Assembly: GCA_040219355.1 (NCBI GenBank)
Contig: JAVJSN010000002.1
Coordinates: 124,001 to 188,000 of the forward strand
Length of the DNA: 64,000 nucleotides
From: MH13 sp040219355
GTDB taxonomy: Bacteria; Pseudomonadota; Alphaproteobacteria; Rhizobiales; MH13
Direction of reading: 5' to 3'
Shown: piece after piece, positions 34,369-42,970 of the stretch
How positions within the stretch are numbered: position 1 is the stretch's first letter
Layout of the letters: the number at the start of each line of letters is the position of its first letter
Translations under genes and position numbers: made by a program
Notes under the pieces: model-generated
Databases searched by the model: none
What the model was told of the DNA's origin: nothing
The model's input: only the letters and a program-made list of their open reading frames with translations

Positions 34369-34665
34369 GTGGCCAAAGACGAAGCCGGTTCCGACAGATT
34401 TGATATCGACAATATGGATTTGTGCGGTTCGCAGTTTAGCCGCGTGAACCTGTCGGGAACGAACTTTACCGATACGGTCATCACCGGCGCGTCTTTCAAC
34501 GATGTAAACGCATCGGAAGTGGCGTTCGAAAATGTGAACCTGTCCGGCTCCAAGTTTGACGACGTTAATCTCAGCAAGGTTGCGATCACCAATGCCAAAC
34601 TAACCGGCATGACCATCAATGGCGTTTTGGTCTCCGATCTCCTCAAGAAATGGGAGGAGGGATGA
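34369..34665 (+). CDS. Small pentapeptide-repeat protein
   Basis: 98 residues composed of A(N/D)LxX-type pentapeptides (LSGTNFTDT, VNASEVAFENVNLSGSKFDDVNLSK and so on), which form a right-handed beta-helix. The GTG start has TAGGAGA at good spacing. It lies between bdhA (24 bases after its stop) and the patatin gene (overlapping stop/start), so the three are one operon. Function unknown; pentapeptide proteins can bind DNA gyrase or act as scaffolds. Confidence 0.8.
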   Translation: MAKDEAGSDRFDIDNMDLCGSQFSRVNLSGTNFTDTVITGASFNDVNASEVAFENVNLSGSKFDDVNLSKVAITNAKLTGMTINGVLVSDLLKKWEEG

Positions 34666-35747
34666 CCTCCAACTCGACCAACAAAAAAATGGTCAATCTC
34701 GCCCTCCAGGGCGGTGGCGCGCATGGCGCTTTCACCTGGGGCGTGCTCGACCGACTGTTGGAAGATGGGCGGCTTGGCTTTGAGGGCATTTCCGGCACCA
34801 GCGCCGGCGCCATGAACGCCGTTGCGTTGGCGGACGGCTGGTACGGCGGGGCCGATGGCAAAGGCGGCGCTGATGGCGCGCGCGAAAAGCTGGAAACCTT
34901 TTGGCGGGCGATTTCCCGTAACGGCTCGTTTTCTGTTACCGACAAGCAGCAGGAAGTGCTGGACCGGTTCTTGAGTTTTTGGATGTGGCCTATGCGCAAT
35001 GGTGGCGCAGAGGCCATCGCCAAACTGTTTCCCTTGGCGCCCTGGTCCAATCCATTCACCTCGCAGCTTACCAGCCCCTATGACGTGAACCCGCTTAACA
35101 TCAACCCACTGCGCGATGTGGTGGAGCGGCTGGTGGATTTTGATCGTGTGGCCAAGTGCGATGATTTCAAACTTTTCATCGCAGCCACTCGCGTGCATTC
35201 CGGTAAAATTCGATTGTTTCGACGTGAGGATGTGACGGCGGACGCGGTGCTGGCCTCGGCCTGCCTTCCGTACGCCTTTCAGGCGGTGGAGATTGACGGC
35301 GAGCCTTATTGGGATGGCGGCTATACCGGTAATCCGGCGCTTTACCCGTTTTTTACCGAGACCGAATGCGAAGATATCGTGCTCATTCAGATCAACCCGA
35401 TTGAGCGCAAAGAAACGCCAAAAACCGCCCAAGAAATCCTGGAACGTGTCTCTGAAATCACCTTCAACGCCTCGCTGCTGCGCGAGTTTCGCGCCATTGA
35501 TTTTGTCAATCGGCTGATTGACGACGGTAAGCTGGAAGGCGGTGAGTATCGCCGCAACCGCGTGCACCGCATCAATGCCAGTGATGAGCTTGCCGCGCTG
35601 GGTGTAGGGTCGAAATCCAACACCAGTTGGGCTTTCTTCACCCAGCTTCGGGATGTCGGGCGAGAGGCTGCCTCACAGTTTCTCGATGCGCACTTTGAGG
35701 ATGTTGGCAAACGTGGGACGCTCGATTTGCGCGAGGCTTTCTCCTAA
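34662..35747 (+). CDS. Patatin-like phospholipase
   Basis: 361 residues. Oxyanion loop GGGAHGAFTWGVL, nucleophile elbow GISGTSAGAMNA (GxSxG), and the catalytic Asp motif WDGGYTGNPALYPFF are all present. It hydrolyses ester bonds in lipids; patatin-like enzymes also include intracellular PHB depolymerases. The ATG at 34662 overlaps the pentapeptide stop (ATGA) and has a GGGAGGAGGG site. The neighbourhood of bdhA makes PHB-granule or lipid turnover an attractive but unproven role. Confidence 0.85.
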   Translation: MTSNSTNKKMVNLALQGGGAHGAFTWGVLDRLLEDGRLGFEGISGTSAGAMNAVALADGWYGGADGKGGADGAREKLETFWRAISRNGSFSVTDKQQEVLDRFLSFWMWPMRNGGAEAIAKLFPLAPWSNPFTSQLTSPYDVNPLNINPLRDVVERLVDFDRVAKCDDFKLFIAATRVHSGKIRLFRREDVTADAVLASACLPYAFQAVEIDGEPYWDGGYTGNPALYPFFTETECEDIVLIQINPIERKETPKTAQEILERVSEITFNASLLREFRAIDFVNRLIDDGKLEGGEYRRNRVHRINASDELAALGVGSKSNTSWAFFTQLRDVGREAASQFLDAHFEDVGKRGTLDLREAFS

Positions 35748-35756
35748 GGTCACGCC

Positions 35757-36185
35757 ATGATGGATCGCGCCGCCTTTGATGCCCTTTGCCAAGGCCTGCC
35801 GGCCACCTTCATGGTGGTGCAGTGGGGCGATGCGCATGTGTGGAAGGTTGGCGATCAGGCCGCCAAGGGAAAGAACAAGGTTTTTGCCATGTCCACCTTT
35901 TGGCTTGGCAAGGATGGCGGCCCCGATGATCCCAAAAATGGCCAGCATGGCATCGTGCTCAAAGTCGCACCGATGAGCTTTGAAATGCTCACCCAAGAGG
36001 CTGGCATCGCTCAAGCACCTTATATGGCCAAGGGTCAGTGGATCCGCGTGGTTGAGGAAAACCCGCTGAGCGATGACGACTTGTCGGCCTATATCCGCGA
36101 AGCGCATCGCATCATGGCAGGTGGGCTGACCAAGAAACTGCAAGCCGAACTTGGCCTGGTCAACTGGGTTGCAGGGAACGCCTGA
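35757..36185 (+). CDS. MmcQ/YjbR family DNA-binding-fold protein
   Basis: 142 residues. LPATFMVVQWGDAHVWKVGD and FAMSTFWLGKDG plus a C-terminal helix AYIREAHRIMAGGL match the MmcQ/YjbR (CyaY-like fold) family. The function is unresolved. ATG 35757; 10 bases after the patatin stop, and it ends in an overlap with modA's start, so it may be in the same transcript as either neighbour. Confidence 0.82.
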   Translation: MMDRAAFDALCQGLPATFMVVQWGDAHVWKVGDQAAKGKNKVFAMSTFWLGKDGGPDDPKNGQHGIVLKVAPMSFEMLTQEAGIAQAPYMAKGQWIRVVEENPLSDDDLSAYIREAHRIMAGGLTKKLQAELGLVNWVAGNA

Positions 36186-36973
36186 TGCGTGCGTTTGCGG
36201 CGGTCATTGTCCTGCTTTTGATGGTCATGCCTTTGCGGGCTGAACCGCTGACGATTTTTGCCGCTGCCAGCCTGAAAGACGCTTTCGATGCGATAGGCGA
36301 AGCGTTCACGCAGGAGACAGGCGTTGACGTCGTGTTCTCTTATGCAGGCACCTCAATTTTGGCCCGCCAGATTGAGCAGGGGGCGCCGGTGGATGTGTTC
36401 CTGTCGGCCCACCGGATTTGGGTGGATTATTTGGAAGAGCGCGGGCTCATCAACACTGAAACCCGAGTCACGTTTGCTGGTAATCGTCTGGTTCTGATTG
36501 CGCCCACAACGCTGGCTTTGGATGCGCCACCTGACCTATCTTCGGCAGATGAATTGCTTGCCATTTTGGGCGAGGATGGTCGCCTTGCCGTGGCGCTGGT
36601 GGATGCCGTGCCGGCCGGAATTTACGCCCGTGAGGCAATGGAAAATCTCGGCGTTTGGGAGGCCTTAGAGCCACGTTTGGCCCAATCAGACAATGTGCGA
36701 TCGGCCCTGTTTTTGGTTGCGCAAGGCGAAGCGCCGCTTGGGATCGTCTATGCCAGTGATGCGCGGGCCGATGAGGCGGTAATCGTGGCCCAAACCTTCC
36801 CGTTGAATAGCCATTCGGCCATTGGGTACACTGCATCACATGTTGCGCACTCGCAGAATCCTAACGTGGATCGGTTTCTGACCTACTTGCTCAACCAAGA
36901 AGCGCAGACTCTGCTGGAAAATGAGGGATTTCTAGCCGTTCGTGGGCGCCAGGCAGAGCCTCGCGATGGCTGA
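36185..36973 (+). CDS. modA: Molybdate ABC transporter substrate-binding protein
   Basis: 262 residues. A signal peptide (FAAVIVLLLMVMPLRA) precedes LTIFAAASLKDAFDAIGEAF, and FSYAGTSILARQIEQGAPVDVFLSA and LGIVYASDA complete the ModA pattern. It binds molybdate (or tungstate) in the periplasm and delivers it to ModBC. Starts one base before the MmcQ stop and overlaps modB. Confidence 0.95.
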   Translation: MRAFAAVIVLLLMVMPLRAEPLTIFAAASLKDAFDAIGEAFTQETGVDVVFSYAGTSILARQIEQGAPVDVFLSAHRIWVDYLEERGLINTETRVTFAGNRLVLIAPTTLALDAPPDLSSADELLAILGEDGRLAVALVDAVPAGIYAREAMENLGVWEALEPRLAQSDNVRSALFLVAQGEAPLGIVYASDARADEAVIVAQTFPLNSHSAIGYTASHVAHSQNPNVDRFLTYLLNQEAQTLLENEGFLAVRGRQAEPRDG

Positions 36974-37682
36974 TTTCGCCATCGCAGAATGGCTCGGACC
37001 GGCAGAGTGGCAGGCTGTTGTCCTGTCGCTTCAGGTGGCGTTTGTGGCAATGCTGGCAAGCCTGCCGCTTGGTCTGTTCATTGCCTATGCGCTGGCCCGC
37101 TGGCGGTTCTTTGGGCACGGTCTGCTCAATGCTTTGGTGCATTTGCCGCTAGTTTTGCCACCGGTGGTCACCGGCTATTTGTTGCTCATCGGCTTTGGCC
37201 GCCAGGGGCCGATTGGCGGCTTTTTGGATGAAACCTTCGGTGTTCGTTTTGCATTCGAATGGACGGGCGCAGCGCTCGCCAGCGCGGTGATGGGGTTTCC
37301 GCTGATGGTGCGGGCGATCCGCCTGGCGTTTGAATCCATCGACCCGAAACTGGAAGAAGCCGCATCAACGCTTGGCGCAAGCCGTTTGATGGTGCTGCTG
37401 AGCGTGACCCTTCCCTTGGCGTTGCCTGGAATCATCGCGGGGATGGTGCTGGCGTTCGCCAAGGCGATGGGGGAGTTCGGCGCGACCATTACGTTTGTTT
37501 CCAACATCCCTGGGCGTACGCAGACAATTCCCTCCGCCATCTATGCTTTTCTGCAGGTCCCGGGCGGCGAGGAAAGCGCGTTCCGCCTGATCCTGGTGTC
37601 GATTGCGGTCTCGATCGGTGCGGTTTTGGTCGCTGAGTTGTTGGCGCGGCGTGCAACAGCGGCGCGGGTGGATCGGCCATGA
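36966..37682 (+). CDS. modB: Molybdate ABC transporter permease
   Basis: 238 residues, five to six membrane helices. The EAA loop is EEAASTLGASRLMVLLSVTLPLALPGIIAG, followed by AFAKAMGEFGATI, typical of ModB. The ATG at 36966 overlaps modA by eight bases; its stop overlaps modC. Confidence 0.94.
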   Translation: MADFAIAEWLGPAEWQAVVLSLQVAFVAMLASLPLGLFIAYALARWRFFGHGLLNALVHLPLVLPPVVTGYLLLIGFGRQGPIGGFLDETFGVRFAFEWTGAALASAVMGFPLMVRAIRLAFESIDPKLEEAASTLGASRLMVLLSVTLPLALPGIIAGMVLAFAKAMGEFGATITFVSNIPGRTQTIPSAIYAFLQVPGGEESAFRLILVSIAVSIGAVLVAELLARRATAARVDRP

Positions 37683-38770
37683 CGCTTCATATCGCGATCA
37701 AGAAACATCAAGGCGAGTTCTTGCTTGACCTCGATATCAGCGCCGGCGACGGCGTGACGGCTTTGTTCGGGCGCTCAGGGGCCGGCAAAAGCACGGTTAT
37801 TAAGGCAATTGCCGGTTTGGTGACGCCCGACAGCGGGTATATTCAGCTGGGCGACCAGGTGCTGTTCGACAGTGCCAGCCGCACCAATCAGCCCGTTCAC
37901 AAACGACGGATCGGTCTCGTCTTTCAGGATGCGCGGCTCTTTCCGCATCTGTCGGTCCTTAAGAATTTGCTCTATGGCGCGCGCTTTTCCGATGGGTCGG
38001 TGAAGCGTACTGACGCCGTGGCGATGGCCGACCTTTTGGGGCTGGAGGGTCTGCTAGGCCGCAAACCATTTGGGCTGTCCGGCGGCGAGGCGCAGCGGGT
38101 GGCGATTGGCCGGGCGCTGCTTTCCAAGCCCAAACTCCTGATGATGGATGAACCGCTGGCGGGGCTGGATCAGGCGCGCAAGGCCGATGTCTTGGCGCTG
38201 ATTGAGAGAGTGCGCGACGTGGTCGGTGTGCCAATCTTGTATGTCTCGCACGCCCGCGAGGAGGTGCTGCGCCTTGCCAATCAGGTGGCGATTATAGCTG
38301 ATGGACGCTGCGTGGATCAGGGTGTGCCGGACGCGTTGCTTGGCGGTGGTTCTGGTACCGGTCTTGCTCGCACAGTGCGGGCGCGCTTGGTTATGAAGAA
38401 CAGCTCCGATGGTCTGTCGGAGCTGGCGCTGGCCGGTGGGCGGTTGTTCGTGCCGCAGGTCGATGCGCCCCTTGGTTGGGTGCTCCAGTTGGAGATAGCA
38501 GCGCGTGATGTGATGCTCTCCCTTCATCCTCCGGAGGGTCTGAGCGCGCTCAACGTGTTGGCCTGTCAGATCACCGAACTTCGTGCCGCTGGAGCCAATC
38601 CTTCGGCGGTGGATGTGATGCTCGCCTGTGGTGACGACAGTCTGGTGGCGCAGGTCACCCGCCGCTCCGTGGAGCAGATGGGTTTGCAGCCGGGCATGGG
38701 TGTTTATGCCGTCATCAAGTCGGTGGCGCTGGCGCAGACCTCCGGCGCCATGACTATGGTGGATGCCTAA
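37679..38770 (+). CDS. modC: Molybdate ABC transporter ATP-binding protein
   Basis: 363 residues. Walker A FGRSGAGKST, signature LSGGEAQRVAIGRALL and Walker B LLMMDEPLAGLD are followed by a C-terminal MOP-type TOBE region (LNVLACQITELRAAGAN, QVTRRSVEQMGL). The TOBE domain binds molybdate and can inhibit the transporter. Converges with the glycerate kinase gene with a four-base overlap. Confidence 0.95.
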   Translation: MTLHIAIKKHQGEFLLDLDISAGDGVTALFGRSGAGKSTVIKAIAGLVTPDSGYIQLGDQVLFDSASRTNQPVHKRRIGLVFQDARLFPHLSVLKNLLYGARFSDGSVKRTDAVAMADLLGLEGLLGRKPFGLSGGEAQRVAIGRALLSKPKLLMMDEPLAGLDQARKADVLALIERVRDVVGVPILYVSHAREEVLRLANQVAIIADGRCVDQGVPDALLGGGSGTGLARTVRARLVMKNSSDGLSELALAGGRLFVPQVDAPLGWVLQLEIAARDVMLSLHPPEGLSALNVLACQITELRAAGANPSAVDVMLACGDDSLVAQVTRRSVEQMGLQPGMGVYAVIKSVALAQTSGAMTMVDA

Positions 38771-40014
38771 ACAGGCTCGATTAGGATCGCGCGGAAATCG
38801 TTAACATTTGTCAGCGTTGGGCCGGTAATCACCTGTGCGTTGATCGCTGCAAAGAAGCTGTGCGCATCATTCTTGATGAGCGATACCTGCGGGTCGATGC
38901 CTTTGGCGCGTGCTTTGGCCAGCGTATCGGGCGTCACCATGGCGCCTGCCACTTCCGCCGCGCCATCCACACCATCGGTGTCGCAGGCGAGCGCATGGAT
39001 GCCGGACGCGCAGCCTAGCGCGATGGCAAGTGATAGGGCGTACTCGGCATTCGGTCCGCCCACACCGTCGCCGGTGCGGGTGACAGTGCATTCTCCGCCT
39101 GAAAGTAGCAAATTTGGTTGGCTGATTTCACCCTGCATTTTAAGGGCAAGGGCTGCGTGCTCGCGGGCGAGGTCGCGGGCTTCGCCTTCCAGTGCATCGC
39201 CCAGAATGGTGACCTCGATGCCTTCTGCTTCCGCGATTGCCTTCGCGGCCTCAAGCGACTGTGACGGCGCGGCGATGATGGTGTTGGTCGTCGTCGACAG
39301 ACGTTCATCGCCCGGTGGAATGACGCCAGTTTTTCCTGCGAGCACAGCTTTTGCCGAATCCGGCAGGTCGATGCCATAGCGCACGATGATGGCCAGGGCG
39401 TCGTCGGGCGTGGAGCTATCGCCAACCGTTGGGCCGGACGCGATGTAGGCCGGGTCATCGCCCGGGACATCGGAGATCATCAGAGCGTGCAGCGAGGCGG
39501 GGTAGGCGGCGGCGGCAAGCTGTCCACCCTTGATGCGTGAGAGGTGCTTGCGCACCACATTCATCTCATCGATCGGTGCACCGGAGGTCAGTAGCGCGGC
39601 GTTAACGGCCATTTTGTCGGCCAGAGTCATCTCGCCTGCCGGATCGATCATCAGCGAGGATCCGCCGCCGGAGATGAGTGCCAGAATGAAGGTGTTTTCA
39701 TCGGCCTGTTCCAGCATCGCGCGCAGTTCGCGCGTTGCCAGCAAACCGGCCTCGTCGGGCACGGGATGTGCGGCGCTTTTAAGCTGGATGCCCTGCAACG
39801 GGCGTTCATAGCCATAGCGCGTGATGATCAAGCCATCGCATGGTCCCCAGACGCTTTCCAGCGCCTCGCCCATGCGGGCCGATGCCTTGCCAGCACCGAT
39901 CACAAGCAGTTTAACATCGGGCTTTGGGGGCAGGTGCGCGGGCACGCAGATCATCGGATCGGCGACGCGGACGGCTTCGTCAAACACTGAGCGGAGAAGG
40001 TCAGTCTGGTTCAT
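38767..40014 (-). CDS. gckA: Glycerate kinase (MOFRL family)
   Basis: 415 residues. N-terminal DUF4147 domain with VIGAGKASARMGEALES, the GGGSSLMIDPA loop and the C-terminal MOFRL domain with LLSGGECTVTRTGDGVGGPNAEYAL and CDTDGVDG. These enzymes phosphorylate glycerate in the serine or glyoxylate pathways; older annotation calls them hydroxypyruvate reductase TtuD. Convergent with modC. Fits with C1/C2 metabolism suggested by the mesaconyl-CoA hydratase. Confidence 0.9.
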   Translation of the reverse strand: MNQTDLLRSVFDEAVRVADPMICVPAHLPPKPDVKLLVIGAGKASARMGEALESVWGPCDGLIITRYGYERPLQGIQLKSAAHPVPDEAGLLATRELRAMLEQADENTFILALISGGGSSLMIDPAGEMTLADKMAVNAALLTSGAPIDEMNVVRKHLSRIKGGQLAAAAYPASLHALMISDVPGDDPAYIASGPTVGDSSTPDDALAIIVRYGIDLPDSAKAVLAGKTGVIPPGDERLSTTTNTIIAAPSQSLEAAKAIAEAEGIEVTILGDALEGEARDLAREHAALALKMQGEISQPNLLLSGGECTVTRTGDGVGGPNAEYALSLAIALGCASGIHALACDTDGVDGAAEVAGAMVTPDTLAKARAKGIDPQVSLIKNDAHSFFAAINAQVITGPTLTNVNDFRAILIEPV

Positions 40015-40035
40015 GGCTGCTTGTTAGCAGCGCAC

Positions 40036-41805
40036 TTAACGCCAGGGAAGCGTCCCTTTGGGCAGTTTGGGGTGCAGGCTGTCGAGGGCGATTACCAACG
40101 CCAGCACGACCAGAACCGTGACCACGGCAACAGCCGAAGCAAGGGTAGTGTAGCCACCATCTTCAAAGTTGAAGAGCACGACGCCAAGCGTCTCTGTGCC
40201 CGAGGACCAGAGCAGCGCCGAGACGGTGAGTTCGTTGAAAGCGGTGAGGAATACGAGCACCGCGCCTGCGGCCGCTGCTGGCAAAACGCCAGGAACCAGG
40301 ACCAGATTGAAACGCTGCCAAAACCCCGCGCCGCACATGGCGGCGGCTTCTTCTAGGCGCGGATCAAGCTGGCTGAAGGCGGCGGTCACCGGGCGGAGCG
40401 CCAGAATGTAAAAGCTCGACAGGTAAGCGATCAGAATGATGCCGTAGGTCCCGTAAAGGCTGACGCCAATCACCGGTAAAGGGCGGATAAAGAGTAGGAT
40501 CATGGCGATTGCCAAAACGATGCCGGGAAGCGCATAGGGCGTTTCCACCAGCGCTTCGAACAGCACACGGCGGCGCCCAGACAGGCGAGAGAGGGCGTAG
40601 CCGGAGGGCAGCGAAATCGCCATCAGGATCAAAGCCGCGCTGCCGGCGAGCATGAAGGAGTTCATGAACGCCCGCGTCGTCACGTCCTGACGGACCAGCA
40701 CTTCAGCATAATTGTTGAGCGTAAAGGTCTCTGCGTTCAGCGCCATGCCGTAAGAAGGCAAAAGCGATGCGGCCACAAGCGCCGTTAGTGGCGCAACCAG
40801 CAGCAACGCGTTCAAGCTCCAGACACTGATCTCGGCAGGCAAACGGAAGCGGCCTAATGCAAAGGGGGTCAGCGGTTTGTCCGCCTCAATGCGGGTGGCG
40901 TAGCGGGCAAGTACGAAGGCGGTGATGATGGTGCCGATGCCAGCGATGAAGGACACCAACACTGCAAGCGTCGCGACACGCGGGATCATGCCGGTGCCGA
41001 AGCTTGCCAGTCGTTGGTAGATGAGCGTCGGCAAGGTCAGGTAGTTTTCCGGCATGCCGAGCAGGGCGGGGATGCCGAAGTTACCGATTGAGGAAACAAA
41101 GCAGAGCGCAAAAGCGGCGGCCAAGAATGGCGCGAGCATTGGCAGCCCAACAAAAGAGAAGGCGCGCCAGGAGCTTGCGCCGCAGGCACGCGCCGCCTCT
41201 ATCACATCTCCAGGGATGGCCCGCAGACCAGCGCGGAGCGTGATGAAGGCAAGAGCGGTGTGCTGAACGCCGAGCAGCAGAATGATGCCCTCACGACCAT
41301 ACATTGGATTAGCCGAGCCGGGCGGTGGGGCCAGCCCGATGGATTGAAGGAGCGCGGAGGACGGGCCGAACAGTTGTAACCAAGCAAGCGCGGTGACCTG
41401 TGGCGCGATCATCAGCGGCAGCAGGAAGGCCACCGACAAAAGCCGCTTGGAACGCATATCCGTCGCGCCGACCAGAAAGGCGAGCAAGCCGCCAAGGCCA
41501 AGCGATAGGAAGGATGACCAGAGCGCGACGTCGAACGTGTTTACCGTCGCACGAACGGAAGCCGTGCGGCTGATCTCTGTCCAAAAAGCTTCCAGTCCCG
41601 GCGCGAAGGCTGCGATCAGCAAGCGGGCAATCGGCACAAGCGCAAGCAACAAAACGGCAATGCCAAGGACCAAGTAGGGCGTGAACGCATCCATCCTTGA
41701 GAGCGCGAACGGAACGCGCTGGCTCAGCCTTTTGGCAGGGTCTTTGGGTTCCACATGATGGCGTGTGCGGGGCAGAACGGGCGCGCCTATCGTCTGGTCA
41801 CTCAT
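40036..41805 (-). CDS. fbpB: Fe(III)-type ABC transporter permease (fused)
   Basis: 589 residues consisting of two BPD-transport inner-membrane domains in tandem, each of six helices. The two EAA loops are EAARACGASSWRAFSFVGLPMLAPF and LEEAAAMCGAGFWQRFNLVLVPGVLPAAA. This fused arrangement is typical of Fe(III) and some 2-aminoethylphosphonate transporters. 63 bases downstream of the binding protein gene on the same strand. Whether the substrate is iron or a phosphonate cannot be settled here. Confidence 0.85.
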   Translation of the reverse strand: MSDQTIGAPVLPRTRHHVEPKDPAKRLSQRVPFALSRMDAFTPYLVLGIAVLLLALVPIARLLIAAFAPGLEAFWTEISRTASVRATVNTFDVALWSSFLSLGLGGLLAFLVGATDMRSKRLLSVAFLLPLMIAPQVTALAWLQLFGPSSALLQSIGLAPPPGSANPMYGREGIILLLGVQHTALAFITLRAGLRAIPGDVIEAARACGASSWRAFSFVGLPMLAPFLAAAFALCFVSSIGNFGIPALLGMPENYLTLPTLIYQRLASFGTGMIPRVATLAVLVSFIAGIGTIITAFVLARYATRIEADKPLTPFALGRFRLPAEISVWSLNALLLVAPLTALVAASLLPSYGMALNAETFTLNNYAEVLVRQDVTTRAFMNSFMLAGSAALILMAISLPSGYALSRLSGRRRVLFEALVETPYALPGIVLAIAMILLFIRPLPVIGVSLYGTYGIILIAYLSSFYILALRPVTAAFSQLDPRLEEAAAMCGAGFWQRFNLVLVPGVLPAAAAGAVLVFLTAFNELTVSALLWSSGTETLGVVLFNFEDGGYTTLASAVAVVTVLVVLALVIALDSLHPKLPKGTLPWR

Positions 41806-41868
41806 GCGGCAACCTCACGGTCTGTTTGGAGTGGCGCGCCAGCCAATGTCAATGCGTTTCTCCGGCCG

Positions 41869-42861
41869 CTACTGGCCGAACAGATCGGCAAAGCGAATGC
41901 GGTTTTCCTCTGAGCTTGCCAGTGCTTGCGCTGGATCGAAATCCATCACAGTGATCTCTTCACGTGTCGGGAACCCATCTGGCAGTTCGATGGCCGGATG
42001 GGCGGGGATATAGCCTTGATCGGCGGCAAGTTGCTGTCCGGTCGGTGAGAGCAAGAAATCGACAAAGGCTTTGGCCGCCTCAGGGTTCTGCGCGGTGGAG
42101 AGAATGGCCACCGGCTCAGTGACCGCCGAGACGCCTTCGCTTGGGAAGACGAACTCGATTGGTGCGCCATTGGCCTTTTCGCGGATGGCCAAGAAATCGA
42201 CGACCATACCGAACAGTTGCTCGCCACCGGCCACAGCGTTGAAGGTTCCGCCATTGCCACCAGCGGCGATAGTGTCCCGGGCGGCCAGCCACTCATAATA
42301 TTCCCAGCCCATGTCGAGGTTGCTGGTCAGCGTTTCCAGGTGAATGAGCGCAGCTCCGGACGTGAGCGGTGAGGGGATGCGCACTTGGCCAATGGCCTCA
42401 TCGCGCAGCAGATCAAGCCAGCTTTCCGGTGCGAACGGAGCCGCAGTGTTGTAGACGATGCCGGTGGTAATGAGCTTGGTGGAGAAATAGTAGCCTTCGG
42501 GGTCCATCAAGCCATCATCATAGGCAGACGTGTCGGCGTCTGGATGCGCCATCAGACGGCCTTCCTGCTTGAGGCCTTCCATGGTCACCATATCGGCGAT
42601 CAGCAGCACGTCGGGTTGAGGGTTGCCGGCCTCGAATTCGGTGGCAAGACGCGCCATCATCTGTGTCGTGCCATCACGGACCCATTCCACCTCAACGTCG
42701 GGATGCGCGGCGGTGAATGCATCCACAGTGGCTTGCGCATCGGTGTTGGGTTGTGAGGTATAAAGCACCAAACGGCCTTCAGCGGCTTGCACACCAAGTG
42801 GCGCACCAAGTGTCAGCGCTAGGGCGGTGGCGAGGGATTTGAGGGAACGCGAGGCGGACAT
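41869..42861 (-). CDS. Fe(III)/AEP-type ABC substrate-binding protein
   Basis: 330 residues. A signal peptide (LATALALTLGAPLGVQA) precedes RLVLYTSQPNTDAQATVDAF, and QPDVLLIADMVTMEGLK and LTSGAALIHLETL are typical of the cluster D binding proteins for Fe(III), putrescine or aminoethylphosphonate. The adjacent tyrosines in WEYYEW could be iron ligands, as FbpA uses a Tyr pair, but this is a guess. It lies between the ATPase and permease genes, not first in the operon. Confidence 0.82.
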   Translation of the reverse strand: MSASRSLKSLATALALTLGAPLGVQAAEGRLVLYTSQPNTDAQATVDAFTAAHPDVEVEWVRDGTTQMMARLATEFEAGNPQPDVLLIADMVTMEGLKQEGRLMAHPDADTSAYDDGLMDPEGYYFSTKLITTGIVYNTAAPFAPESWLDLLRDEAIGQVRIPSPLTSGAALIHLETLTSNLDMGWEYYEWLAARDTIAAGGNGGTFNAVAGGEQLFGMVVDFLAIREKANGAPIEFVFPSEGVSAVTEPVAILSTAQNPEAAKAFVDFLLSPTGQQLAADQGYIPAHPAIELPDGFPTREEITVMDFDPAQALASSEENRIRFADLFGQ

Positions 42862-42929
42862 AGAAGGCTCCAGACTTTTCAGTGTAGGTGGGTGATGCTG
42901 GGCCTATTGAAGCTTCATCACAAGTCTAT

Positions 42930-42970
42930 GACGCCATAAATGTTTTCCTTGGGAAAACATTTATGGCGTC
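42930..42970. repeat. 19-bp perfect inverted repeat inside the operon
   Basis: Arms GACGCCATAAATGTTTTCC at 42930-42948 and its exact reverse complement at 42952-42970 with a three-base loop TTG. It overlaps the last codons of the ATPase gene and has no T run. It could be an operator, an mRNA processing site or an attenuator between the ATPase and the binding protein. Confidence 0.8.

Noticed and set aside
34206..35567. Open frame of 453 codons on the minus strand opposite bdhA and the patatin gene
   Set aside because: It runs antisense across three clear genes and has no recognisable motif; a shadow of GC-biased codon use.
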